64,000 nucleotides of DNA from Sphaerisporangium sp039871875 (GTDB lineage: Bacteria; Actinomycetota; Actinomycetes; Streptosporangiales; Streptosporangiaceae), in assembly GCF_039871875.1 (NCBI RefSeq), contig NZ_JBDPMD010000002.1, positions 310,001 to 374,000 on the forward strand. The letters are read 5' to 3'. The notes below the pieces were generated by a model. That model had not been told where the DNA came from. It searched no databases and saw nothing but the letters and a program-made list of their open reading frames with translations. Below are positions 35,701 through 43,956 of this stretch, in pieces. The translations under genes and the position numbers were made by a program. Numbering within the stretch: position 1 is the first letter of the stretch; each line of letters starts with the position of its first letter.

Positions 35701-36719
35701 CGCCGAAGGCCGTGCTCACCACGGACCGCACCGATGGCTCAACGCCGCTGACCGTGAACTTCTCCAGCGCCGGCTCGCTGGATGAGGATCCCGGCGACTC
35801 GATCCGCTACGAGTGGAACTTCGGCGACGGCTCGGCGATCACGACAGACCCGAACCCGACACACACTTACACGCAGTCCGGCCGCTACACGGCCGTGCTG
35901 ACCGTGTTCGACTCGTCCGGCAAGCAAACCTCGACCAGCACCGTGATCACCGTGGGCAACACGAGCCCGACGGTGGTCGTCAATACGCCGGTGGAGGGCG
36001 GGACGTTCGCGTTCGGCGACGACATCCCGTTCTCGGTCACGGTCACCGACCCCGAGGACGGGACGGTGAATTGCTCCGAGGTGGAGGTGACGTTCGTGCT
36101 CGGCCACGACTCACACGGCCACGCCGAGGAGTCCGTGAACGGCTGCTCGGGCGTGCTCCACACGATCGCCGACGACGTCTCACACGGCGGCAACGTCTCC
36201 GGCGTGGTCCAGGCGCGCTACACCGACCACGGCGGTCCGGGCGGCGTCCCACAGCTGACCACGACCGGCCAGCACCAGATCCGCCAGAAGCACCAGGAGG
36301 CGGAGTTCGTCGTCAACCAGTCCGGCACCAACACGGCGAACAACACCGACGGCGGCGCCGGCGTGCACCGCGGCGGCCTGGGCTCGGGCGACTGGCTCCA
36401 GCTCAACGGCCCATTCAACCTGACCAACATCGATTCGATCACTTTCCGCGTGGCGGACGCGGCGAACGGCCGCACGCCCGGGTCGCCCCTGGCGGCGATC
36501 GAGGTCCGTCAGGACTCGATCACCGGGCCGATTCTGACGACGGCCAACCTCGTGTCCACCGGCGGGACAGGAACCTGGACCAGCCAGACGTTCCCGGTCT
36601 CGATGTCCGGGACGCATGAGCTGTTCCTGGTGTTCCGCTCGGTCACGGGTGGCGCCACGGGCGGCAACCTGTTCAACCTCAACTGGGCCGAGTTCGTCGG
36701 CACGGGCATCGGCACCTAG
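32772..36719 (+). CDS. Large secreted protein: ThuA-like, glucose/sorbosone dehydrogenase propeller, PKD, CBM
   Basis: A 1315-aa protein from ATG 32772. A long basic N-terminus with signal peptide (TMALALIAPFITLLATPVSVEA, to about residue 57). ThuA-like domain about 60-285 (VLVVRSTEDAVS, GGGFVGVGS, HPVSWCKDFQGGRSFYTGLG). A six-bladed PQQ-type glucose/sorbosone dehydrogenase propeller about 300-965 (HVGGDIDFDKHGNLWLVTGD, AMGLRNPFRIQVDE, YGWPTCYK). This is interrupted at about 510-615 by an inserted beta domain (GGTFTLTFEGQTTEPIAWN). PKD domain about 975-1060 (YEWNFGDGS, HTYTQSGRYTAVLTV). C-terminal CBM6-like carbohydrate-binding domain about 1165-1313. It probably oxidises or cleaves extracellular sugars. 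Confidence 0.8.
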   Translation: MSPRHRTWARLLDAALPENGRRPRRRTATTMALALIAPFITLLATPVSVEAATAAEPAFKVLVVRSTEDAVSSAGLAAIRDAARTGDFTVVAPGPADVGDHFTEKKLEQYRAVVFLDTGLASPLTDAQRANFESYFRDGGGFVGVGSAVETDESWSFLTDVLGTRASGRTDVQSGDVKVADRVHDASKDLPQFWSRTDNWYNFTKNVRGVSHVLSTVVEDPFGPQPQGADLDGIAGGTMGADHPVSWCKDFQGGRSFYTGLGNTAASFDADLTKHLKGAIGWAAGQADPVYSDCGATVLANYQQTKIGSPPNLQEPIGFDQLPDGRVLQTDRLGSLRMHDSTTGVTTVVANFADPSLPMTQQIYSAGEDGLYGPAVDADFATNKWVYLYYSGKEVTDVKLSDGSVVTQITPNTNPPNVAASKTAWDPYVGYFQLSRFKFVDATDSTPAHLDMGSEQQIMRVPVNRQECCHVGGDIDFDKHGNLWLVTGDDTPAGGINAGGYGPYNSQKTDEQQTVRVTNATGGTFTLTFEGQTTEPIAWNADRDAIDAALEALSNIEADEIQTSGGPVNTSNVNVFFRRGKQRSDQPQITADGAGLTGTATPAIATNTAQAGGWYQRLTGDARRSALNTNDLRGKVLRIKVKDGDISAADANKVDFGSGAGAYSIPSGNLFPLVAGAPQDKTRPEVYAMGLRNPFRIQVDENDVAYIGDYSPDAQTPRRSRGPSGTGRYAIVREPSNYGWPTCYKRDLAHYEWNFHEFAPGTTTAGTPLNDPPQKFDCDGPTQRNDSLWNIEGGPTVEPGLRDVPPVTDPDIWYSYRDNTTNAPLGTPCEAYYAPTPGPIAPGSTTECPRLFPELYTGGVGPHGVTKYHYDPENPNPNKFPPYYDDSVIISEWTQDTLREVKLDKQNNHVQKINNFLDCGSRANAGAGRFRFECDNPMDLQFGSDGAFYLLTYGNGFNVISPDAGMYKWEYVKGKRAPKAVLTTDRTDGSTPLTVNFSSAGSLDEDPGDSIRYEWNFGDGSAITTDPNPTHTYTQSGRYTAVLTVFDSSGKQTSTSTVITVGNTSPTVVVNTPVEGGTFAFGDDIPFSVTVTDPEDGTVNCSEVEVTFVLGHDSHGHAEESVNGCSGVLHTIADDVSHGGNVSGVVQARYTDHGGPGGVPQLTTTGQHQIRQKHQEAEFVVNQSGTNTANNTDGGAGVHRGGLGSGDWLQLNGPFNLTNIDSITFRVADAANGRTPGSPLAAIEVRQDSITGPILTTANLVSTGGTGTWTSQTFPVSMSGTHELFLVFRSVTGGATGGNLFNLNWAEFVGTGIGT

Positions 36720-36758
36720 CGAACCCGCCCGTACAGCGGCAAGAAAGAGAAGAAACTC

Positions 36759-38795
36759 ATGCGGAGAAGATTTCGCGCATCGGCAGTGGCCGCCTGCGTG
36801 ACGGCGGTCGCACTCATCCCCGCGGCACCGTCGTGGGCAGAGGAAACGACACCGCCGACGATCAACGTGGCGACGCTGTCGCCCTCTGCGCCGACCGGCC
36901 AGAACAACTGGTACCGCGGCTCGGTGACGCTGAACATGTCGGCGACCGACGACGTCGGCATCGCCAAGTTCCAGTACTCGCTCAACGGCGGCGCCGCCTA
37001 CATCGACGTGCCCGTCGAGGGGGCGCCGGCGTCGGCCACGGCGTCGGCGGTGATCACGCAGGAGGGCAACACCAGCGTCCGGTACCGCGCGGTCGACACG
37101 TCCGGAAACGTCGCGGCGTTCCGCTCGATCTCGGTCCGGATCGACACGCGCGCGCCGGCCGCGTCGTACCCGGCGATCACCGACGGTCACGTCGGTCACG
37201 TCGCCACACTTATCCCGACGCGCACGGACCCCGCCCCCGGCTCGGGCGGAGTGGCTGTGCTGAACATGTACCTCGACGGCGAGCTGGTCCCGCCGTTGCC
37301 GGTGCAGACCTCCGACCTGTCGCTCGGCGTGCACACGCTCGCGGTGCATCTCTCTGACGCTGCTTCCAACAGCGCGAAGTACACGCAGACGTTCATCGTG
37401 ACGACATCGTTCGCGGACGTCGGCACGCTGATCACCCGGTTCGTGACCGCCGGCAGCGTCCCGGCGGAGGTCGGCGCGGCGCTCCAAGCCAAGCTCGACG
37501 AGGCGAAGACGCTCGCCGACGCCGGTTCGGCCAAGCGCGCGAGCCAGGTCCTGAACGAGTTCGTCTCGATCGCCGGCGACGGGATCGCGCCCGGCTCGGC
37601 CCGCAGCACACTCGTGGGCGATGCGCGTTACCTGATCGACCAGCTCAAAGACGAGCTCGCGCCGGAGCCCGCGACGGGCCTCGAGTCTGAGCCCGCGGAG
37701 GGCCCGAAGTTCATCCCGGACCCGGTGCTCGCCCCGCTCCCGCACAACCCGGACGCCGACTACAACGTCCTGGTCTTCTCCAAGACGACGGGCTTCCGGC
37801 ACGACCACATCCCGCACACCGTGGCCGCGATCCAGAAGCTCGGCATCGCGAACAACTTCAACGTCGACGTCTACGACCCGCAACTTCCGACCGTCACGCT
37901 GCCCACGAGCCCGTTCCTGAGCCTCGACACGCTCAAGCAGTACGACACGATCGTCTTCGAGTCCAACGTCGGGCACCCGGGCCCGCTCAATGCGATCACC
38001 GAGCAGCCGAACTTCGAGGCCTACATGAACCAGGGCGGCGGCTATGTCGGCATCCACGGCGCCGCCGACTCGTTCGAGCTCCGCACCTGGCCGTGGTACG
38101 GCAACCTCGTCGGTGGGTTCTTCACCAACCACCCGAGCGGCCAGAACGGGTTCGGCCAGTGCGGCAGCTGCATCCACACCGAGGTGGTGACCGAGGACAA
38201 CACGCACCCGGCGACCGCGCATCTCCCTGCCAAGTGGATGACGGTTGACGAGCTCTACAACTTCGACCGCAACATGCGGGCCGACGTGCACACGCTGCTG
38301 AGCCTCAACGAGGACAGCTACCAGCGCAGCCTCAACAGCGGCAACGCGGCCACCAACCCGCTGCGGCTGATGAACGGCGACCACCCGATCGCGTGGTGCC
38401 AGAACTGGGGCGGTGGCAAGGCGTTCTCGAACATCCTCGGCCACTTCCGGACGCAGTACTACGACGACTCGTTCATGCGGATCATTCTCGGCGGGATCGA
38501 GACGACCGCCGACCGCACGGACGCCAACTGCTCGTCCTACCGTGAGACCAGCCTGCTGATCGAGGCCGACAGAGCGGCCGGGCTGCTGACCGCGGACGCC
38601 GCGGACGCCGCCGACGCCGCCCTGGACATCGCGCGGGACAGCTACCTGGCAACCAACTACACCACCGCCATCCCGGCGCTGAACTCGATCGTCGACCTGG
38701 CGAACGACGAGGCCTCCGGCGACGCTGCGGCGCGTTCCGAGCTCGCGCGGCAGGCGCGCGCGCTGCGGGAGTGGATGCAGAACCTCAACCGCTGA
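36759..38795 (+). CDS. Secreted ThuA-domain protein with Ig-like and C-terminal helical domain
   Basis: A 678-aa protein from ATG 36759, 39 bp after the previous gene. Signal peptide about 1-27. An Ig-like/OmpL47-type domain about 30-215 (YRGSVTLNMSATDDVGIAKFQYSLN split, VRYRAVDTSGNVA). A helical FIVAR-like segment about 225-300. ThuA domain about 325-590 (VLVFSKTTGFRHDHIP, GGGYVGIHGAADSFE, HPIAWCQNWGGGKAF). A second helical segment about 600-678. ThuA-type domains act on 3-keto sugars, and the neighbour's dehydrogenase propeller would supply such oxidised sugars. The two genes probably form one operon. Confidence 0.8.
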   Translation: MRRRFRASAVAACVTAVALIPAAPSWAEETTPPTINVATLSPSAPTGQNNWYRGSVTLNMSATDDVGIAKFQYSLNGGAAYIDVPVEGAPASATASAVITQEGNTSVRYRAVDTSGNVAAFRSISVRIDTRAPAASYPAITDGHVGHVATLIPTRTDPAPGSGGVAVLNMYLDGELVPPLPVQTSDLSLGVHTLAVHLSDAASNSAKYTQTFIVTTSFADVGTLITRFVTAGSVPAEVGAALQAKLDEAKTLADAGSAKRASQVLNEFVSIAGDGIAPGSARSTLVGDARYLIDQLKDELAPEPATGLESEPAEGPKFIPDPVLAPLPHNPDADYNVLVFSKTTGFRHDHIPHTVAAIQKLGIANNFNVDVYDPQLPTVTLPTSPFLSLDTLKQYDTIVFESNVGHPGPLNAITEQPNFEAYMNQGGGYVGIHGAADSFELRTWPWYGNLVGGFFTNHPSGQNGFGQCGSCIHTEVVTEDNTHPATAHLPAKWMTVDELYNFDRNMRADVHTLLSLNEDSYQRSLNSGNAATNPLRLMNGDHPIAWCQNWGGGKAFSNILGHFRTQYYDDSFMRIILGGIETTADRTDANCSSYRETSLLIEADRAAGLLTADAADAADAALDIARDSYLATNYTTAIPALNSIVDLANDEASGDAAARSELARQARALREWMQNLNR

Positions 38796-39017
38796 CAGTG
38801 ATGATGTAAGTGAGCGTCTCCCGGTGGGGTCTGACCCAACCGCTGACTGACCGCAGGGTCTTCAACGGGATCTGTCGCCCCTGGCCGGGAGGCGCTCACC
38901 TGCACTAACCGGACGCGGCGCGTGACCTTACAGGAGCCTGGCCAGAGGCCCCTCATTGCCTTGTCCGTATCGCCCGGCTGGTGCGTGCCGCCCTGCCGCG
39001 CCGCCGCCCTTCCTCTC
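38796..39017. other. Intergenic region after the ThuA gene
   Basis: About 220 bp with no credible ORF. Some bases just before 39018 may belong to the missing N-terminal part of the integrase pseudogene. Confidence 0.4.
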
Positions 39018-39670
39018 GCTTTACCGTTGGCTGCTCAAGAAGCACATTACGCCGCATCTCGGCAATGTCGCGGTCGGCAAGCTCTCCACGGCCATGGTCC
39101 GGCAGCGGCGGGCTGATCTGGTCGGCAACGGGGAGTCGGTCAGTGTGGCGGCCAGGCGTACCGCCTGCTTCGCGCGGTGCTCATGACAGCCGTCGAGGAA
39201 GACCACATCATCCCGCGTAACCCGTGCCGGATCCGCCGAACGGTCGACTGGCGGACTGGCGCTCGGGCCGCCCAAGTCCAAGGCCGGCCGTCGCGCCGTC
39301 GGCGTCCCCGGGCCGATCGTCGCTGCCCTGCGGGAACACCTGAGCGACTACGTTAGGGACGAACCCGATGCGCTCGTATTCCCGGGCGTCAAGGGTGGTC
39401 CGCTTCGTCGTAGCGGCTTCAACACGCGGACACGGTGGGTCGACGTGGTCAAGGAGATGGGTTTGCCGGGCCTGCACTTCCACGATCTTCGGCACACGGG
39501 CAACATGCTCGCGGCGGAGTCCGGGGCGGGGCTCAAGGACCTGAGGGCGCGGATGGGCCATGACAACGTCCGGGCGGCGATGGTCTATTAGCACGCCGTG
39601 CGTGGGGCGGACAAGGCGATCACCGATGCGATCGGCCGGCAGCTCGACGTAAGGAAGGCTGCCGAGGGTG
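39018..39670 (+). pseudogene. Tyrosine integrase, frameshifted, internally deleted, stop after catalytic Tyr
   Basis: Segments align with the integrase at 43957-44889: KKHITPHLGNVAVGKLSTAM, AYRLLRAVLMTAVEEDHI (after a frameshift near 39151), then an internal deletion that removes the first catalytic Arg region. PKSKAGRRAVGVPG, KGGPLRRSGFN, HDLRHTGNML and GHDNVRAAMVY follow, then TAG (39589-39591) where the active copy has CAG. Several lesions make it inactive. It lies 100 bp from att C. Confidence 0.85.
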
Positions 39671-39785
39671 ACGGAATGGCCAGGGCCGATGGCCCCTGCG
39701 GGCTAATGGCCCGTGAAGATCGAACAGTCGTGAAAACAGTGAAGATCCGGGTCGGGAATCATTCTCTGACCTGGGCCTTTGCTGG

Positions 39786-39830
39786 TGGAGCGGGTGACGG
39801 GAATCGAACCCGCGCTGTCAGCTTGGGAAG
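39786..39830 (-). repeat. tRNA-Gly(CCC) 3' fragment (att site C)
   Basis: Identical to the 3' 44 bp of tRNA-Gly (44978-45021) as far as CTTGGGAAG, then diverges. Preceded by the tRNA-terminator-like sequence (39745-39780). Marks the junction between two integrated elements. Confidence 0.9.
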
Positions 39831-39988
39831 TCTTTCAACGATATGCAGGGTGAGCTGGAGAAACGCTGACCTAGATATACGTCGGCTGAGTGACTGTGAG
39901 TCCCCGTGATCCCTCCCCGGTCGCTGACCGTACGGGCACGCATCGGGCACGATCTAGTGCGACTCTGCCCGCAGATCGTTTCGCAAGA

Positions 39989-40483
39989 TTAGCCAACGCC
40001 AGAGTCTGGCTGAAAAGGATCATGCCGGATTGCAGCACCAAGTGCTTGCTGTGCCTTCCCGAAAGCGGAAATCAGATTCTGGCGTTCGCCATGCGGATCC
40101 TGTGCGGCACGGTGAGCGACATCGCAGTACTCGGTGGCCGCCTGAGCAGCGTCCCGGTCGAGAACACGATGTGCCAACTTGACGACCTCTCTCCAATCAT
40201 CTAAGAGATCGGTGTCTGTCGCCCTGATGTCTGCAGGGAGATCTCCATTGATGTAGCTCGACAACGTAAGGCTATGCTTGGTAACCGCATCCTGGAGGGC
40301 CAGGAGAGTATCCCGTTCAATCTCGAATCGCCGTGTCTGGAACGCGTCGCGCCTGGCTTCTCGCTCGCGCTTGTAGGTACCTCGTTGGGTGAGTATCTGG
40401 GAAATGATCGTGGCGCCGCCACCCACGATCGCCCCGATTACGGCACTGACTGCGGGGATCAGCAAGTCTGCAGATTCGACCAT
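39989..40483 (-). CDS. Membrane-anchored coiled-coil protein
   Basis: A 164-aa protein. One N-terminal span (LLIPAVSAVIGAIVGGGATI) precedes a charged helical region (TYKREREARRDAFQTRRFEI) that probably forms a coiled coil. Similar small proteins occur on actinobacterial integrative elements. It lies on the same strand 148 bp downstream of the GHKL gene and could be a partner. Function unknown. Confidence 0.6.
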   Translation of the reverse strand: MVESADLLIPAVSAVIGAIVGGGATIISQILTQRGTYKREREARRDAFQTRRFEIERDTLLALQDAVTKHSLTLSSYINGDLPADIRATDTDLLDDWREVVKLAHRVLDRDAAQAATEYCDVAHRAAQDPHGERQNLISAFGKAQQALGAAIRHDPFQPDSGVG

Positions 40484-40630
40484 TATCCTAGGATGCGGCA
40501 GGATCGTCTTCTTCGCCCGCTATCCTGCGAAACGTGATCGACGCATGCCACCACCTCTGACCTTCCGATATCTGCGACGTTGCGTGACCGCCAGCGGGAC
40601 CGGTCAACCGCGTCCTGGTCTGTTCAGAGG

Positions 40631-42646
40631 TCATAAAGCTGGATCGTAGACATCGTCTGAGCGCGGGCCAGGCGAGGATACTGTTTGGCGCAGTTTGTCA
40701 GGGATAAGGTCACCGTGGCGGGTGCGGAGGTAGTCGAGAGCCTGTTCAAGGGAGGGGTTGTGATCGATGCCGCTCTTGACGAAATCCAGGCGTTGTCTAG
40801 CCTCGTGTAGAATTTCTGACCACGTCCGTACCCAGACACGCACCTTCGCGTGTTCGTAGCTTGTCGGCTGGAGGTACAAGCCCTCTGGTAGGCCTTTCTG
40901 CCGGACGCGCGGCAACAGCCTGTCCTTGATCTTGCGGACGACAAGGTAGAAGTCCCAGGTGGTATCGACATTAGCAAAACGAGGGTCATTGAGGACGGCC
41001 TGCATGTAGTCATCGACCTGGTCGGCCTGTGCGCGGTCCGCGTCGACGGATGGCGCCTTCAGTTCGATGACAAGGTGCCGTACCCGGTCATGTTCATGAC
41101 TCTCGGCGGACAGCATGAGGTCTACACGTCGTTTGCCGCCGTCCAGCGCCCGAACGGGGCCATCGGGTGTGGGGCTCCAACCGATGACGCGACGGTGATG
41201 ATCGAGCATTCGGGTCAGGCCGATCTCGCTGCTGCGCATCATGTTGTATTCCTCGCCGAAAACCCAGAGCTCTCGTTCGAGAATCTTGTGCAGATGGTCT
41301 CGCTCCTTGACGAGGCCGTATGTCTCTTCATCGAAGACCAGATGCTCAAGGACAGTAAGAAACTGAAGCCGTGACGTCACGATGGACGATGCGCGGATTA
41401 TGTTGGAAAGGCTCGTCTGCTGTAGAAGTCCATGAAGGTGGCTGACGTCGCGTTCGTTCAGGCGTAGCACTTTCTCCAGAATCCCCACCATCTCGTCTGG
41501 GTTGTGGCGCAGGGAGTTCTGCAGCAGTGACAGAGTGAGGCGTTTCTTCGTCCTGTCAGCTGGGATGTGTCGGTTGATAGAAGTGGCTACAAGATCGAAC
41601 GTGGTCTGCTCGGCCTGCGCCTGGTCATCTTCAGCGTGCGGAGGATAGGGGTAGACGCCTTCCTGGATCCACCTGTCTCTGAGCTGGCGGCGTCGGCGTC
41701 GGCGCCGTTCTTCAAGTTTGGAGGCAACCCAGGCACGTGCTGCGCCCAGCAGGGGGCCAATGGGCGTATCACCGCCTAGCATGACCAACGCGACCTCGTT
41801 ACGATGGCGCGGCATGGGTTCCCATAACACATAGGCGGTGTAGGAGAAGTCGGTGTGCTCAGCAGTTGCGTCGATCGTCTCTACAGGGGCACCAGCAGCG
41901 TCGCACAGTTCGATGGTGCGTTCTGAACCGGTGCGCCAGTGGATCAGACGGATCTGAAAGGTCTGGAGGTCCCCGTCGTATTCGAATGTGAGGTCTTCGG
42001 ACCTCTCCTCATCCTCGATCTGGGTGCTCGGGTCGATTAGTCGGCCGTCGTAAGTGACCCGCACGTCAGCCCAAGTGAGGAGGTAGGGCGCAAGGGAAGC
42101 AGTGATCTGGGCCGCAGCCTTTGGTTCAAGAAGTTGATGGAGGTGGCGCGACTGCTTTCCCCACAGTTCGACCGTAGTGCCGGTCTCAGCGGACTCGGCT
42201 GCCGGTTGAGAGTCGATGCGCCATGTCGTCCTGCGATGGGTCTCTGATTCGATCGTGGTGCGCATGCGACGTCCATCTACAGTGAGAGCGGTACTTGTCC
42301 AGCGAGTACTGTCACCGAGAGCGAAGGCGCGTAGGCGCCCGCGGCTGGCCTTTCCGTGCAGCGGTCGCTCTAGACGTGTAGTTATGCCGCCTTCACGCTT
42401 GTCAGAATTGTCGACCCACCTAAACGCGCTCCGCGCCTTCTCGGGGGTGATGCCGTCGCCGTTATCGCTGACGACAACCTTCTCCACCGCCCCCATAACG
42501 GATCGTTTGATGATCACATCGACCTTGGTTGCGTCGGCGTCGAGAGAGTTCCACACCAGCTCAAGCACCGCTTTAACAGTCTCGCGCTCATGTACAAGCT
42601 GCCGTACCAGGTCATCGCCTGCTTCGAGAAGCACATGATCCGCCAT
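40631..42646 (-). CDS. GHKL ATPase fused to PD-(D/E)XK-like domain, candidate anti-phage protein
   Basis: A 671-aa protein from ATG 42646. The N-terminal Bergerat-fold ATPase has an N-box (LELVWNSLDADAT, about 28-40), G1 (SDNGDGI, about 60-66) and G2-like (GKASRGRLRAFALGD, about 98-112). A middle transducer-like region has an Arg-rich stretch (LEERRRRRRRQLR). The C-terminal region carries RRVDLML (Asp509) and VIELKAPS (Glu528, Lys530), the D-x(n)-E-x-K pattern of PD-(D/E)XK nucleases such as Shedu-type DUF4263 domains. This ATPase-plus-nuclease design on a mobile element suggests DNA or RNA cutting in response to infection; this is inference. Confidence 0.65.
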   Translation of the reverse strand: MADHVLLEAGDDLVRQLVHERETVKAVLELVWNSLDADATKVDVIIKRSVMGAVEKVVVSDNGDGITPEKARSAFRWVDNSDKREGGITTRLERPLHGKASRGRLRAFALGDSTRWTSTALTVDGRRMRTTIESETHRRTTWRIDSQPAAESAETGTTVELWGKQSRHLHQLLEPKAAAQITASLAPYLLTWADVRVTYDGRLIDPSTQIEDEERSEDLTFEYDGDLQTFQIRLIHWRTGSERTIELCDAAGAPVETIDATAEHTDFSYTAYVLWEPMPRHRNEVALVMLGGDTPIGPLLGAARAWVASKLEERRRRRRRQLRDRWIQEGVYPYPPHAEDDQAQAEQTTFDLVATSINRHIPADRTKKRLTLSLLQNSLRHNPDEMVGILEKVLRLNERDVSHLHGLLQQTSLSNIIRASSIVTSRLQFLTVLEHLVFDEETYGLVKERDHLHKILERELWVFGEEYNMMRSSEIGLTRMLDHHRRVIGWSPTPDGPVRALDGGKRRVDLMLSAESHEHDRVRHLVIELKAPSVDADRAQADQVDDYMQAVLNDPRFANVDTTWDFYLVVRKIKDRLLPRVRQKGLPEGLYLQPTSYEHAKVRVWVRTWSEILHEARQRLDFVKSGIDHNPSLEQALDYLRTRHGDLIPDKLRQTVSSPGPRSDDVYDPAL

Positions 42647-42744
42647 GACAACTCATACTTCAGCAGGCTGGGACAACTGTCCAGCGAAGCTGGGGGCATA
42701 CCAGCCGAGGCGGTTTAGTTCTCCGACTTGAACCTTTGCGTGTG

Positions 42745-42788
42745 TGGAGCGGGCGCCGGGAAGCGAACCCGCGCTGTCAGCTTGGGAA
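42745..42788 (-). repeat. tRNA-Gly(CCC) 3' fragment (att site D)
   Basis: Matches the tRNA-Gly 3' part with a few changes (GGGCGCCGGGAAGCG for GGGTGACGGGAATCG) and then TTGGGAATCGGTTGCTGATC, the same flank as att A at 29577. Confidence 0.8.
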
Positions 42789-43525
42789 TCGGTTGCTGAT
42801 CTTGGTGCGCTGGCCTGGGAGAACGGCCATGCAGGTGAAGGCGGGGTGCGTCTCCGTGGGATCCGTGAGTGCCCCTTGTTCCCCCTTCGTTCTGGCACGG
42901 ATCTGGCACGCGATCAACGATCTGACCGCTTCCTTGTCGGCTCGGTCCCCCTGCCCGTGATGAGCCTTCCGGCAGGCGGGAAGACGAGACCGGAGTGAGT
43001 GACGGTGCGGGGTTGTTGCCGTCACTCACCACCCCACGAAGCCGGCCCCTGGTCCTCTCCCGTCCTCCTCGTAGCTGCCGACCCCAGGGCGAGGCCGCCG
43101 TGTCAAGGGTCAACGAAGTTGATCGGGCAGCGACGCCGAAGGCGCCCTTGACTCGGTGGCCTCAACCGGGACACTCGACCAGCGAGGAGGACGGAGCCTG
43201 CCGGCATAAGCCCGGGTGATCCGAACAGCTTTGGAGCCATCTGAGCTGCAACGCAAATATTCCATCTAGTTACGCTTGAGGAAGCGGAGTGGGGGTGTAT
43301 CCTTGCTTGAGGACGTATTGTCGGTGTACCACTTGACGTAGTCCGCGCCCCTTCGGAGTCTTGCCAATGTGTGCGTAGGCGCTGTCGGAGCTCATCGCTG
43401 GGGAAGCCCTTACCAAGGGCACGCCCCCAAGGCGCCTGGAATTGGCGCTGATTTCCTGGTCCTATTTGGGCTGGAATCGGCGATGAGCACGGCTCCCGAC
43501 TTCAGCCCCATTTGAGAGGCTGAAG
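42789..43525. other. Non-coding stretch with element-end repeat
   Basis: About 740 bp without a credible gene. It contains CCCTTCGTTCTGGCACG (also near 29680), the second copy of the 60-bp repeat, and an AT-richer part at 43240-43340. Confidence 0.5.
43132..43191. repeat. 60-bp direct repeat, copy 2 (copy 1 at 29692-29751)
   Basis: One mismatch to the first copy (GACGCCGAA versus GACGCCGTA), despite the surrounding bases being unrelated. Such conservation suggests a functional or very recently copied end segment. Confidence 0.7.
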
Positions 43526-43789
43526 TTGATGACGGGCATCAGCTCTTACGTCGGTTACGTAGTGCTTGGCACGATCGGCACCACATTATTGCTAGTGCTC
43601 GGCCGACTACTGGCTTTGCTCATAGTGCTGCGTGGTTCTAGGCCGGACGAGCGAGAGCCTCTTGTGCTTGCGGTAGGTCGGCTTTTCTATCCGCGGGCGT
43701 CGCTGCGCCGTGCCGTGACGAAGGAATCGAGATATCCACGCGGACTGACGCGCTCGGCCGACCCTACAGATCCCAACTCGTCCTTATAA
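43526..43789 (+). CDS. Possible small membrane protein
   Basis: An 87-aa ORF with one or two hydrophobic segments (VVLGTIGTTLLLVLGRLLALLIVLRG) and a basic tail. There is no strong ribosome-binding site and composition is atypical for the window, so it is a weak call, consistent with mobile-element DNA. Confidence 0.35.
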   Translation: MMTGISSYVGYVVLGTIGTTLLLVLGRLLALLIVLRGSRPDEREPLVLAVGRLFYPRASLRRAVTKESRYPRGLTRSADPTDPNSSL

Positions 43790-43956
43790 CGATGCCGTAG
43801 AGCGAGCGCACGCTCTTAGTTTGATGGGTGCGGCATGGTATGGCGGGTGCAACACGCAGTGGGCGGGCCGTTCCGCTGCGGGTCGGGACCGGCCGGAGGC
43901 CGCAGCCCGGCCCGCGGGCGAGGGGCCGCGCGGCGGCGCGGAGCGCTGCCGCCTTG

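Larger units (their letters stand above)
30449..39830. mobile_element. Integrated element between att B and att C
   Basis: Bounded by direct tRNA-Gly 3' repeats at 30449-30493 and 39786-39830. A decayed tyrosine integrase lies 100 bp inside the right end, as in tRNA-integrating elements. Cargo: frameshifted HIT gene, truncated ROK regulator and two secreted ThuA-domain proteins. The integrase decay suggests that the element is fixed. Confidence 0.65.
39786..42788. mobile_element. Integrated element between att C and att D (defence cargo)
   Basis: About 3 kb bounded by tRNA-Gly fragments. It carries only two reverse-strand genes: a TM-anchored hypothetical protein and a GHKL ATPase/nuclease-like protein. 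No integrase remains. Size and cargo fit a small defence island moved by a neighbouring element's recombinase. Confidence 0.55.

Noticed and set aside
36180..38444. 754-aa reverse-strand ORF
   Set aside because: Antisense shadow of two recognisable secreted-protein genes; no domains, no start signal.
39598..39909. 103-aa ORF after the integrase pseudogene
   Set aside because: Runs from integrase debris through the terminator and tRNA fragment; no coherent protein.
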